Source of the DNA: Lentzea fradiae
Lineage (GTDB): Bacteria > Actinomycetota > Actinomycetes > Mycobacteriales > Pseudonocardiaceae
Direction: 5' to 3'
Assembly (NCBI RefSeq): GCF_900100955.1
Contig: NZ_FNCC01000011.1
Coordinates: forward strand, 186,001-250,000
Length of the DNA stretch: 64,000 nt
In this document: positions 25,948 through 36,380 of the stretch, piece after piece
How positions within the stretch are numbered: the stretch's first letter is position 1
Layout: each line of letters opens with the position of its first letter
Position numbers and translations under genes: made by a program
Notes under the pieces: model-generated
Databases searched by the model: none
Seen by the model: the letters and a program-made list of their open reading frames with translations, nothing else
What the model was told of the DNA's origin: nothing

Positions 25948-26403
25948 TCAGATCCTCAGCGCGACGACGCCGATCACGACCGTGAGAGCGCCCAGTCCGA
26001 GCACCTCGACCACCCCGATCGAGGTACCTCCCGGGACGACCGCCGCGAACGCCGCGACACCGAATGAGATCAGTTGGACAATGGCGAACCGGCGGGCCGG
26101 TGCTTTCACCGCCGCGGGTTCGATCTTCGTTTTCAACGGAACGACCGCGGCGAGCGCGGACGTCACGTGAATGAGGTGTAACGCGGGGATCAACAACAGC
26201 ACTCCGAGCCTCACCGGAGGCCCGTCGGCGAACGCCGTCGTGACCGCCGCGTACCCGATCAGCAACGCCGCTCCCGCGCTTCCCGGCATCAGCGCCGTCA
26301 GCGCGGTGAGCGCCGCGACGACTACCAGCGGCACGACCGAGCGGGCCTCCAGGTACAGGACCGCCGCCACGGGCAGGGCGGCGAGGACGATCGCGAGCCG
26401 CAT
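25948..26403 (-). CDS. Small four-helix membrane protein at the end of the MoxR operon
   Basis: The 151-residue protein, of no recognised family, consists almost wholly of about four or five hydrophobic helices (1-45, 48-70, 72-90, 105-150). The ATG overlaps the stop of the DUF58 gene (TGATG), so it is the fifth cistron of the MoxR operon. It may be the membrane partner of the DUF58/MoxR assembly, but no direct evidence is in the sequence. Confidence 0.72.
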   Translation of the reverse strand: MRLAIVLAALPVAAVLYLEARSVVPLVVVAALTALTALMPGSAGAALLIGYAAVTTAFADGPPVRLGVLLLIPALHLIHVTSALAAVVPLKTKIEPAAVKAPARRFAIVQLISFGVAAFAAVVPGGTSIGVVEVLGLGALTVVIGVVALRI

Positions 26404-27628
26404 CAGCATCCGGCCGTCACCCGCACCCCGTGCTCGGCCATGCGCCGCAGCCGCAGCCGGTGCTCCGCGGCGATCAGCTCCGCCGCGACCTCGCCCCACG
26501 GCGTCTCCGGATCGGGACGCAGCGGCAGCGGGAGCGTGTCGACCGCCAGCACCACGTGACCGTGCTTGCGCGCCTGCACGGCCAGTTCGGCGATCTGGTC
26601 GTCGAGGAACGGCGACAGCAGCACGACCACGGCACCGTGCGGGAGCTTGCGCAGTGCCACGGTCGACGCCCACCCGGCGGCCTGCACGCACACGACGAGC
26701 TGCGTGCGGATGCGCATCAGTTGCCGCCTCCCCACGCCGGACCGGACGTTGAGCTGCGGCCGGCTCAGGTCCGTCAACGCGACCCGGTCGCCCTGCCGGA
26801 GGTACCCGGCGGCCATCGACGCGGCGTGCCGCACAGCGCGGTCCAGGCTGCCGTCCGGACGTGTCGTGGCGCCGCGGTGGGGTGACGACCACTCCGCGAC
26901 GTCCGCGCTCACGTCCACGCGCGTGTCGAGGGCCAGCACGACCTCCGCGTCCGACTCGGCGTGCCGTTCGCGGACGTGGACCGTGCCGGTGCGGGTCGTG
27001 ACGCGCCAGTCGATGCGGCGCAGCCGGTCCCCCGGCTGGAACGCCCTGATGTCGCGCAGCTCCGTCGAGTCGCCCGGCCGCGGCGACCGGTGGCTGCCGA
27101 CCAGGCCGCCGGGACGTGGCGGCAGCGGACCGGCCGGGTGGTGGTCGACCGGCGGCAGGATCGTGCGGGCGTGCTCGACGCCGACGACCGGCCCGTAGAC
27201 GTGCAGGCCGTCCGGTCCGGCGAAGAGGTGGTCGAGCCGCAGGTCGACGCCGGGTCCCCAGGCGTCCCGGCGGACCTCCACGGGCAGATCTGGTGAGTGC
27301 GCGGGCACGGCCTTCACGCCACCGGGCAGCTTGACCACCGCGATCTCGGCGTCGGCACCGTCGACGTGCGCGACGGTGTGCACGACACCGGCGCCCGCCC
27401 CGCGCGGCACCGGGCGGACGCTCACCGTCGGCGTGCCCTTCGGCTTGTGCGTGAGCAGCACGGACAGCACCAGCGGCACGCCGAACAGCACGAGCTCCGC
27501 TTGGTGCAGGAACAGCCCGGCGGCGACGAGACCGACGCCGAGCCAGACCGCGCGCGAGTACGCGTCGGTGGGGTGCCAGTGGGCGCCGTGCGACTGGGCC
27601 AGCGCCTCCCTGATCTTGTCGGCCCTGC

Positions 27629-27632
<4 letters not shown>
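26403..27632 (-). CDS. DUF58 (vWA-like) protein partner of MoxR
   Basis: The 409-residue protein has two N-terminal hydrophobic helices (about 25-65) and a C-terminal DUF58 domain with the hallmark DSTELRDIRAFQPGDRLRRIDW block (about 205-230) and VVLALDTR, a degenerate metal-ion-dependent adhesion strand as in von Willebrand A folds. Such proteins form complexes with MoxR AAA+ ATPases, probably as substrate adaptors in envelope or metal-enzyme maturation. The ATG overlaps the moxR stop (ATGA). Confidence 0.88.
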
Positions 27633-28566
<934 letters not shown>

Positions 28567-28570
<4 letters not shown>

Positions 28571-28917
28571 TCGACCCTCCTGAGCCGTTCCGCGAGGTCT
28601 TCCGGGTCCGGCAGCGCGTCCGCGTCGATCCCGAGCCGCGCGAACCGGGCGCGGAACCGTTCCTGGTAGCGCCGCTGGTCCTCGGCCGCCTCCGCCAGCC
28701 GGCCGGCGAGCGTGCTGGCCTGGGCGGTGCTGATGGTGCCCGGCGGCGTCGGTTCCGCGCTCCAGACGACGTCCGTCGCCCGCGGCGTCCTGCCGACCAG
28801 CAGCGCGAACGCCGTGAGCGGCACGGCCAGCGCCGCGGCCCACGGCGGCGACGCGCCGAGCCACCAGATGACCACCCCGGTGACCACGCCGATCACCAGT
28901 GCCAGCACCGTCTTCAC
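28567..28917 (-). CDS. Small two-helix membrane protein in MoxR operon
   Basis: The 116-residue protein has two hydrophobic helices (about 3-22 and 26-45) and a soluble, charged, helical C-terminus (about 65-116) that could be a coiled coil. The GTG start and the stop both overlap neighbours by four bases (GTGA), so it is co-translated with the DUF4129 and MoxR genes. It is not recognised beyond this context. Confidence 0.75.
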
Positions 28918-29510
28918 GCGAGCTCCCGGATGATGCGGCCCAGCTCCCGTCGCGCCTCGTCCGCCTGCTCGCGCGTGACGTCCTCGTGCCCGAACCGGGC
29001 GCGCTGGTAGAGGTCCTTGAGCGTGCTCGCGTCCACGCCGAGCTTCGCGGTGAACTCGGTGGGCGTCTGGTGCGGTGCGCGCGGCTCGGCGGCTTCGAGG
29101 GCGAGCCAGGCGGCGATCACGGCGTCCCGCGGCGGCCGTCGCGGATGCTCCGTGAACTCCCGCAACGCCTTCTCGACGCGCCGCACGACCGGGACCGGCG
29201 CCACCTCGTGGCCCTCGATCTCGACGCCCCGCACACCGCGGCGCCGCCACCGCGGCACCTCGACGGCCAGGAGGATGCCGGCCAGTCCGAACAGGACCAG
29301 CCCGACGAGCACCAGCAGGAACACCGTGAACGGCACGGCCACCACGTCCGGCAGGTCGTCGGGGAGCGCGAGGTCCGGCGCGGGTGCGTTGTTCTCCGGC
29401 GGCGGGCGGTCGTCCAGGCGGTTCACCAGGGTGACCGGGGACGTGCCCCTGGCCGCGACGACGACCAGCAGCAACGCCGCCACCGCCACCCCGGCCCGCC
29501 ACCACCTCAT
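28914..29510 (-). CDS. DUF4129 membrane protein, first gene of the MoxR operon
   Basis: The 198-residue protein has a signal-like helix (about 4-22), a Pro/Asp-rich extracytoplasmic segment, a second membrane helix (about 58-83), then a cytoplasmic domain with AVIAAWLALEAAEPRAPHQTPTEF, the conserved DUF4129 block. ATG 29510 has GCGAGG about 8-9 bases upstream; an ATG at 29552 would add 14 residues and nearly reach the divergent TIR gene. DUF4129 proteins usually sit beside transglutaminase-like or MoxR genes; a role in envelope maturation is inferred. Confidence 0.82.
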   Translation of the reverse strand: MRWWRAGVAVAALLLVVVAARGTSPVTLVNRLDDRPPPENNAPAPDLALPDDLPDVVAVPFTVFLLVLVGLVLFGLAGILLAVEVPRWRRRGVRGVEIEGHEVAPVPVVRRVEKALREFTEHPRRPPRDAVIAAWLALEAAEPRAPHQTPTEFTAKLGVDASTLKDLYQRARFGHEDVTREQADEARRELGRIIRELA

Positions 29511-29557
29511 GCCGGTCAGCCTCGCACGGTTCCGCCCCACCGGAACGATCATTTGGC

Positions 29558-29563
29558 TAACTT
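29558..29563 (+). promoter_or_regulatory. -10 element of a likely leaderless TIR gene
   Basis: TAACTT (TANNNT) ends 6 bases before the GTG at 29570, the spacing expected when transcription begins at the start codon. No separate Shine-Dalgarno spacing is available. Confidence 0.5.
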
Positions 29564-29569
29564 GCGGGG

Positions 29570-30631
29570 GTGGCCTCGACGGACGTCTTCATCAACTACC
29601 GCGGGGTCGACGCCGACCACGTGCCCCAGCTGCTGTTCGAACGCCTGTCCCGCACGTTCGGGCGGCGCCGGGTGTTCCTCGACAACATGACGATCGGGGC
29701 GGGCGAGGACTACGTGGTCAGCCTGCTGGAGGGGGTGCGGTCGGCGAAGGTGCTGCTGGCGGTGATCGGACCGAACTGGTTCGCCACCGACTCCGCCGGC
29801 CGCCGGTTGGTCGACGACCCGGACGACTGGATCCGGCGCGAGCTGGTCACGGCCTTCGCCCACGGCGTGCGGGTGGTCCCGGTGTTCACCGACGGCGCCA
29901 CGCCGCCGCGCCCGGAACAGCTTCCGGCGGACATCAGGCAGCTGGGCAGGCAGAACGGTCTGCCGCTGCGCCGGATCCGCTCCGGCGAGGACCTCGACGC
30001 GATCGTGCGGGCGGTGTCCACGCACGTCCCGTCCCGCCGTCGCCGCCTGCTCACCGTGCTGGCCGCCGTGCTGGTGGTCGCGGTCGCGGCAACGCTGGTC
30101 CCGCTGCTGCTGCGGCCGGACGGCACCACCTCTGCTCCCGGACCCGGCACGCCCGTAAGCACCACGTCCGTGACCACCACGACGTCCACGACCGCTGAAG
30201 CCACGACCGTCGAGGCGACGACCACGAAGGCCACCACCACGACCACTTCCGAGCCGCCCGCCGCCGGAACGTGGTGGGAGGGCACGCTGACCCTGGACGC
30301 GGACACGTTCACCACGGGCTGGTCGCTGGACTCCTCACCGCCGCAGCGCTGGCCGTTGGGCGACCTGGGGCTGTGCTCCGGCGACTGCGGCGGTACTGCC
30401 GTCGCGGGTGTGGCCTTCGCGCCGTGGATCGGTGCCGCGCCGCCGGAACGGGCGCAGTGCGTGGACCGGCTGAACGCCAATCCCGGTGTGCGGCGGCTGC
30501 CCGTCCGCGCCGGTACGCGGGGGTGTCTGGTGACCGAGGGGCGGCGCATCGGACGGTTGGAGGTCGTCGGGATCGACGGGCCGGGCAAGATGCGGATCGC
30601 GGTCACGGTCTGGGAGACCCCGTCTGGCTAG
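29570..30631 (+). CDS. Membrane-anchored TIR-domain protein
   Basis: The 353-residue protein has an N-terminal cytoplasmic TIR domain (about 1-150; DVFINYRG, VFLDN, VLLAVIGPNWF), a basic stretch and one transmembrane helix (about 159-181), a Thr-rich outer linker (190-230) and a roughly 120-residue external domain with four cysteines (LCSGDCG, QCVD, RGCLV). Glu46 in GAGED aligns by eye with the catalytic glutamate of NAD-hydrolysing TIR domains such as SARM1. The layout suggests that an external signal is passed to a TIR enzyme or scaffold inside. It is not in an obvious defence operon; function is inferred. Confidence 0.82.
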   Translation: MASTDVFINYRGVDADHVPQLLFERLSRTFGRRRVFLDNMTIGAGEDYVVSLLEGVRSAKVLLAVIGPNWFATDSAGRRLVDDPDDWIRRELVTAFAHGVRVVPVFTDGATPPRPEQLPADIRQLGRQNGLPLRRIRSGEDLDAIVRAVSTHVPSRRRRLLTVLAAVLVVAVAATLVPLLLRPDGTTSAPGPGTPVSTTSVTTTTSTTAEATTVEATTTKATTTTTSEPPAAGTWWEGTLTLDADTFTTGWSLDSSPPQRWPLGDLGLCSGDCGGTAVAGVAFAPWIGAAPPERAQCVDRLNANPGVRRLPVRAGTRGCLVTEGRRIGRLEVVGIDGPGKMRIAVTVWETPSG

Positions 30632-30686
30632 ACCGTCGAAGTCGCTCAGACAGCGAGCAAGACGGACTGAACGAGTTCCGCTCGGC

Positions 30687-30743
30687 GTGTTCCGCAAATC
30701 CAAGTGTTCCGCGTGTCGCGGAACACTTGGATTTGCGGAACAC
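30687..30743. repeat. 57-base perfect hairpin repeat with internal GTGTTCCGC units
   Basis: Arms 30687-30713 and 30717-30743 are perfect 27-bp inverted repeats around TGT. Each arm holds GTGTTCCGC twice in direct order, separated by AAATCCAA, giving four copies in 57 bases. It lies between convergent genes but has no T run, so it looks like a dispersed palindromic element and not an ordinary terminator. Confidence 0.85.
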
Positions 30744-30795
30744 CGCTTCGGCGGACGCCTCGTCGTCACGTTCGGGTGACGTGTGACGCCGGGTT

Positions 30796-31451
30796 TCAGA
30801 CGACCGCGACGGCCCGCCGGAGCACGTCCTGCAACATCTCCTGCGTCAGCCGTCCGGTGTAGGTGTTGTGCGGCGACACGTGGTAGCACCCGAACACCCG
30901 CAGCCCGCCCATCGACACCTCCACTCCGTGCCCGAACTTCGGCCGCTCCTCCCCCAGCAACGGCAGGAACGCCTTCCACCCGAACCCGCCGAGCACCACC
31001 GCGGAACGCAGGTGGGGCATCAGCGAGATCTCTTCGCGCAGCCAGTGCGAGCACCGGTCCCGTTCCTCGGCTGTCGGCTTGTTCTCCGGGGGCACGCAGC
31101 GCACGGGCGAGGCCATGCGCACGCCGTACAGCTCCATCCCGTCATCGCGGGACGTGGCCTCCGGCTGGGAGGCGAGGCCCAGCTCGTACAGGGCGCGGTA
31201 GAGGAAGTCGCCGGACGGGTCGCCGGTGAACATCCGGCCCGTGCGGTTGCCGCCGTGGGCGGCGGGGGCCAGGCCCACGATCAGCAGCGTGGCGTCCATC
31301 GGGCCGAAGCCCGGTACCGGCTTGCCCCAGTAGTCCCAGTCCTGGAAAGCCGCCCGTTTGGTCGCGGCGACCGACTCGCGCCACGCGACCAGGCGTGGGC
31401 ACGCTCGGCAGGCCGTGATCCGTTCGTCGAGTTCCGTAGTGTTGCTCCCAT
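30796..31451 (-). CDS. Type 5 uracil-DNA glycosylase (UdgB-like), probable frameshift near 31434
   Basis: This Fe-S glycosylase removes uracil and other deaminated bases from DNA. Visible are the cluster cysteines of ACRACPRLVAWRE, catalytic GLAPAAHGGNRTGRMF, GGFGWKAF and CYHVSPHNTYTGRLT. The main frame has no ATG, GTG or TTG close to its start; the nearest is GTG 31515, inside the divergent peptidase. ATG 31451 is in the adjacent frame. Adding one base near 31434 would give MGATLRELDERITACRACPRL, the expected family N-terminus. So either one base is missing (error or mutation) or an unusual start is used. The coordinates assume ATG 31451. Confidence 0.75.
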
Positions 31452-32907
31452 GTCCGAGGAGAAGACCGAAGAGAAGCCCTCGTCTCCGTCCGATGACCTT
31501 GTCACCACCCAGCACAGCATCACCGTCAAGGGCCGCGAGCTGAACTACACCGCGACCACCGGGCGTGTCGTGCTGCGGGAGGAAGTGCTCAAGGACGGCG
31601 TGTTCGAGGGCCACAAACCCAAGGCCGAGGTGTTCATCACCGCGTACACGCTGGACGGCGCGGACCCGCTGAAGCGGCCCGTCACGTTCGCGTTCAACGG
31701 CGGCCCCGGCTCGGCCAGCGTGTGGCTGCACATGGGGCTCCTCGGGCCGCGCCGGGTGCTCAGCGGCGACGTCGGCAACCTCACGCCCCCGCCGTACGGG
31801 ATCGCGGACAACGAGGAGAGCCTGCTCGCCGAGAGCGACCTCGTGTTCATCGACCCGGTGTCCACCGGGTACTCGCGGGCCGTCGAGGGCGAGAAGCCGG
31901 GCAGCTTCCACGGCTACCAGCCCGACATCGACTCGATCGCCGAGCTCATCCGCCTGTGGACCTCGCGCAACGGCCGGTGGATGTCGCCGAAGTTCCTGTG
32001 CGGCGAGTCCTACGGCACGCTGCGCGCGGCCGGTCTCGCCGAGCACCTGCAGAAGAAGTACGGCATGTACCTCAACGGGCTCATGCTGATCTCCTCGGTG
32101 CTCGACTTCGCGACGCTGGAGTTCAACGAGGGCCACGACCTGGCCTACACGCTGTTCCTGCCCACGTACGCGGCCATCGCGCACTACCACGGCCTGCACG
32201 GCGACCGTCCGCTCAAGGAGGTGCTCGCCGAGGCCGAGGACTTCGCGGTCCGCGACTACCCGTACGCCCTCGCGCGCGGCAACCGCCTGTCCGATGTGGA
32301 GCGTGCCGCCACGATCGAGAAGCTGGCCAGGCTCACCGGTCTCACCGAGGAGTACGTGGACGCGGTCGACCTGCGCATCGAGCACATCCGGTTCTTCACC
32401 GAGCTGCTGCGCCGCGACCGCAAGACCGTCGGCCGCATCGACGCCCGCTTCACCGGCTGGGACACCGACTACGGCCGCGAGGGCATCTCGGCCGACCCGT
32501 CGATCGACGCGATCGTCGGCCCGTACTCGGCCACGCTGAACCACTACCTGCACGCCGAGCTGGGCTACTCCAACGACCTGCCGTACGAGGTGCTGTCGCG
32601 GGTCATCGAGCAGTGGTCGTACAAGGAGTTCGAGGGCAGGCACGTGACGACGGCGGGCAAGCTGTCGGCGGCGATGAGGGCGAACCCGCACCTCAAGGTG
32701 CACGTGGCGTTCGGCTGGTACGACGGCGCGACGCCGTACTTCGCGGCCGAGCACCTGCTCGCGCACCTGCAGATCCCGAAGGAGCTGACGGCGAACATCG
32801 AGTCGGCCTACTACCCCGCCGGCCACATGATGTACGTGCACGAGGAGTCGCGGATCCAGCAGTCCGAGGACCTCACGAACTTCGTGCGGAACTCGTCCAA
32901 CACGTGA
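31450..32907 (+). CDS. S10-type serine carboxypeptidase-like protein
   Basis: The 485-residue alpha/beta-hydrolase peptidase has AFNGGPGSAS (oxyanion region, about 81-90), nucleophile Ser187 in CGESYGT, an Asp in FGWYDGATPY and the terminal His in YYPAGHMMY. It should remove C-terminal residues from peptides, probably in the cytoplasm since there is no signal peptide. Its ATG shares a CATG with the divergent UDG gene's likely ATG and lacks a ribosome site, so it may be leaderless. The following acetyltransferase overlaps its stop (GTGA). Confidence 0.85.
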   Translation: MSEEKTEEKPSSPSDDLVTTQHSITVKGRELNYTATTGRVVLREEVLKDGVFEGHKPKAEVFITAYTLDGADPLKRPVTFAFNGGPGSASVWLHMGLLGPRRVLSGDVGNLTPPPYGIADNEESLLAESDLVFIDPVSTGYSRAVEGEKPGSFHGYQPDIDSIAELIRLWTSRNGRWMSPKFLCGESYGTLRAAGLAEHLQKKYGMYLNGLMLISSVLDFATLEFNEGHDLAYTLFLPTYAAIAHYHGLHGDRPLKEVLAEAEDFAVRDYPYALARGNRLSDVERAATIEKLARLTGLTEEYVDAVDLRIEHIRFFTELLRRDRKTVGRIDARFTGWDTDYGREGISADPSIDAIVGPYSATLNHYLHAELGYSNDLPYEVLSRVIEQWSYKEFEGRHVTTAGKLSAAMRANPHLKVHVAFGWYDGATPYFAAEHLLAHLQIPKELTANIESAYYPAGHMMYVHEESRIQQSEDLTNFVRNSSNT

Positions 32908-33338
32908 TCCTGGACCTGACCGACGACACCGTCCTGCACGAGCTGTGGACGGTGCAACGGCTGGCGTACGCCGTCGAGGCCGAGCTGATCGGCTTCGACG
33001 GCATCCCGCCGCTGCGCGAGTCGCTGGAAGACCTCGGGGCGTGCGGTGAGACCTTCCTCGGGCTCTACGACGAGGAAGGTCTCGTGGGCGCGGTGTCCTA
33101 CCAGCTCGACGGGTCCACCGTGGACATCTGCCGCCTGGTCGTGCACCCGCGGGCGTTCCGGCGCGGGGTGGCGTCGAAGCTGCTCGACGCGCTGCCGGAC
33201 GGGCCGCAGACGGTCAGCACGGGCAGCAAGAACGAGCCGGCGCTCGCGCTGTACCGCAAGCGCGGGTTCGTGGAGATCGGTGAGCGGGTGGTGGGGCCCG
33301 GAGTGTCCATCACCGACCTGGCCAGGGAGCCGCTCTGA
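32904..33338 (+). CDS. GNAT family N-acetyltransferase
   Basis: The 144-residue protein has the GNAT acetyl-CoA-binding pattern: the VDICRLVVHPRAFRRGVASKLLDAL segment (motif A, RxxGxA as RRGVAS) and a C-terminal ALALYRKRGFVEIGER strand-helix. The GTG start overlaps the peptidase stop, so it is translated with it. Substrate unknown; a peptide or amino acid product of the peptidase is possible but speculative. Confidence 0.85.
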   Translation: MILDLTDDTVLHELWTVQRLAYAVEAELIGFDGIPPLRESLEDLGACGETFLGLYDEEGLVGAVSYQLDGSTVDICRLVVHPRAFRRGVASKLLDALPDGPQTVSTGSKNEPALALYRKRGFVEIGERVVGPGVSITDLAREPL

Positions 33339-33368
33339 TCGTGCCGTGTCACGGCGCGTTCCACTGAC

Positions 33369-33398
33369 GAGGGGCCGTGTCCGTGGACACGACCCCTC
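33369..33398. terminator. Convergent terminator between GNAT and oligopeptide transporter
   Basis: GAGGGGCCGTGTCC (33369-33382) pairs with GGACACGACCCCTC (33385-33398) with one mismatch and a 2-base loop. Confidence 0.75.
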
Positions 33399-33421
33399 TC
33401 ACCGAACGCAGAACGACCAGG

Positions 33422-34409
<988 letters not shown>

Positions 34410-34417
<8 letters not shown>

Positions 34418-35396
34418 GAGCGACAACCTCCTCCGCGATGTGGCACCGGCTGGTGCGGCCCATGCCGAGGTCGTGGACTGCCGGGACCTCGGTGGGGCAG
34501 CGGTCGAACGCCCGCGGGCAGCGCGGGTGGAACGGGCAGCCGGACGGGATGTTCGTGAGCGACGGCGGCAGGCCCTTGATCGTCTTGAGCTCCTGGCCCT
34601 TCAGGTCGAGCCGGGGCAGGGACTCCAGCAGCGACTCCGTGTACGGGTGCCCCGGCGCGCGGAACAGCTCGTAGACGTCGGCGTGCTCGACGATGCGGCC
34701 CGCGTACATGACCGAGATCCGGTCCGCGACGTCGGCGACGACGCCGAGGTCGTGGGTGATCAGGATCATGCCCATGTCGCGTTCCTTCTGGATCTCCGCC
34801 AGCAGGTCCATGATCTGGGCCTGCACGGTGACGTCCAGCGCGGTGGTGGGCTCGTCCGCGATCAGCAGCTCCGGGTCGAGCGCCAGCGACATCGCGATCA
34901 TCGCGCGCTGCCGCATGCCGCCGGAGAACTGGTGCGGGTAGTCCGAGACGCGGCCCTTGGCGTTCGGGATCTTGACCTGGTCGAGCAGCTCGATAGCGCG
35001 CTTGCGGGCGTCCGCCTTGGACATCCCGCGCCGCACGCGCAGCTGCTCCTCGATCTGGAACCCGACCGTGAACACGGGGTTCAGGGCGGACAGGGCGTCC
35101 TGGAAGATCATGGCGATGCCCGCGCCGCGGACCTCGCGGCGTTCGTCCGCCGACTTGGTCAGCAGGTCCTCACCGCGGAACTTGATGGTGCCCTTGGTGA
35201 TGAACGCGGGCGGCATGTCCAGGATGCCCATGATCGTCTGCGCGGTCACGGACTTGCCGGAGCCCGACTCGCCCAGCACGGCGAGGGTCTCGCCGGCCGA
35301 CACGTGGTACGAGACTCCGTTGAGCACCTTCGCGACGCCGTCGCGGGTGCGGAATTCCACGTGGAGATCCTCGACCTCCAGCAATGGCTGAGTCAC
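34410..35396 (-). CDS. Oligopeptide ABC transporter ATPase, OppD/DppD type
   Basis: The 328-residue ATPase has Walker [10 protein letters not shown], signature [14 protein letters not shown], Walker [14 protein letters not shown] and H-loop ILITHDLGV. The C-terminal oligo_HPY region has [15 protein letters not shown]. It starts 9 bases after the OppC-type permease stop and overlaps the OppF-type gene. It works as a heterodimer with that protein. Confidence 0.92.
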
Positions 35397-35405
35397 AGGA
35401 TTCCC

Positions 35406-36380
35406 CTATCGGGACTTGGGGTCGAGGGCGTCGCGCACGGCGTCGCCCAGCATGACGAAGGCCAGCACGGTGATCGTGACGAAGCCCGCGGGGAACAGCA
35501 GCATGTGCGGTGCCGACTGGAAGTAGTCGCGGGACTCCGAGATCATCACGCCCCACGACACGACCGGCGGACGCAGGCCGATGCCGAGGAACGCGAGCGT
35601 CGCCTCGGCGCCGATGAAGGCGCCCAGGGCGATCGTCGCGTAGACGAGGACGGGCGCGACCGTGTTGGGCAGCAGGTGCCGGAACACGATCCGCAGCGGC
35701 GAGGCACCCAGGCCGCGCGCCGCGCGCACGTAGTCCTGCTGCTTCGCCACGAGCGTCGCCGACCGCATGATGCGCATCGCCACCGGCCACGACAGCACGG
35801 CGATCGAGAGCACCACCTGCGTGATGATCCGGACCGCGCTGGGGTTCTCGTTCGGCGCGTTCAGCGTTGTCAGGATGACGATCGCACCGAGCACGAACGG
35901 CACGCCGGCGAAGATGTCGCCGAACCGCGAGAGCAGCGAGTCGATCCACGTCTTCGCGTAACCGGCGATGATGCCGATGATCGAGCCGATGAGCACGGTC
36001 AGCAGCGTCGCGAACAACCCGACGAGCAGCGACGCGCGGGCGCCGTGCATGGCGCGGGCGTAGACGTCGTAGCCCTGGAGGTCGTAGCCGAACCAGGCGT
36101 CACCGGACGGCGACTGCAACGACTTGTCGAGGTCGGCGTGACGCGGGTCGACCGACGTGAAGAGCGTCGGCCAGATCGCCATCAGCACGATGATCGCGAT
36201 GATGACCAGCGAGACGATGAACGTGGGCTTGCGGCGCAGCTCGCCCCACGCGTCGCTCCAGAGCGAACGGGGCTTGCGCTGCTTCTGCGAGGAGTCGTCG
36301 AGGTGGCTGGCGTGGTCGACACCGGCCGCCGCGGACGCCTCGAGTCCGGCTCCACCGGACACGGATCCTGGGTCACTCAT
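35406..36380 (-). CDS. Oligopeptide ABC transporter permease, OppC/DppC type
   Basis: The 324-residue permease has a cytoplasmic N-terminus, a first helix at about residues 50-70, an OppC_N segment (NPRH-like SVDPRHADL) and five more helices. The EAA-type coupling loop is ARGLGASPLRIVFRHLLPN. Its start overlaps the OppB-type gene by 8 bases. It forms the inner half of the channel with that protein. Confidence 0.92.
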   Translation of the reverse strand: MSDPGSVSGGAGLEASAAAGVDHASHLDDSSQKQRKPRSLWSDAWGELRRKPTFIVSLVIIAIIVLMAIWPTLFTSVDPRHADLDKSLQSPSGDAWFGYDLQGYDVYARAMHGARASLLVGLFATLLTVLIGSIIGIIAGYAKTWIDSLLSRFGDIFAGVPFVLGAIVILTTLNAPNENPSAVRIITQVVLSIAVLSWPVAMRIMRSATLVAKQQDYVRAARGLGASPLRIVFRHLLPNTVAPVLVYATIALGAFIGAEATLAFLGIGLRPPVVSWGVMISESRDYFQSAPHMLLFPAGFVTITVLAFVMLGDAVRDALDPKSR

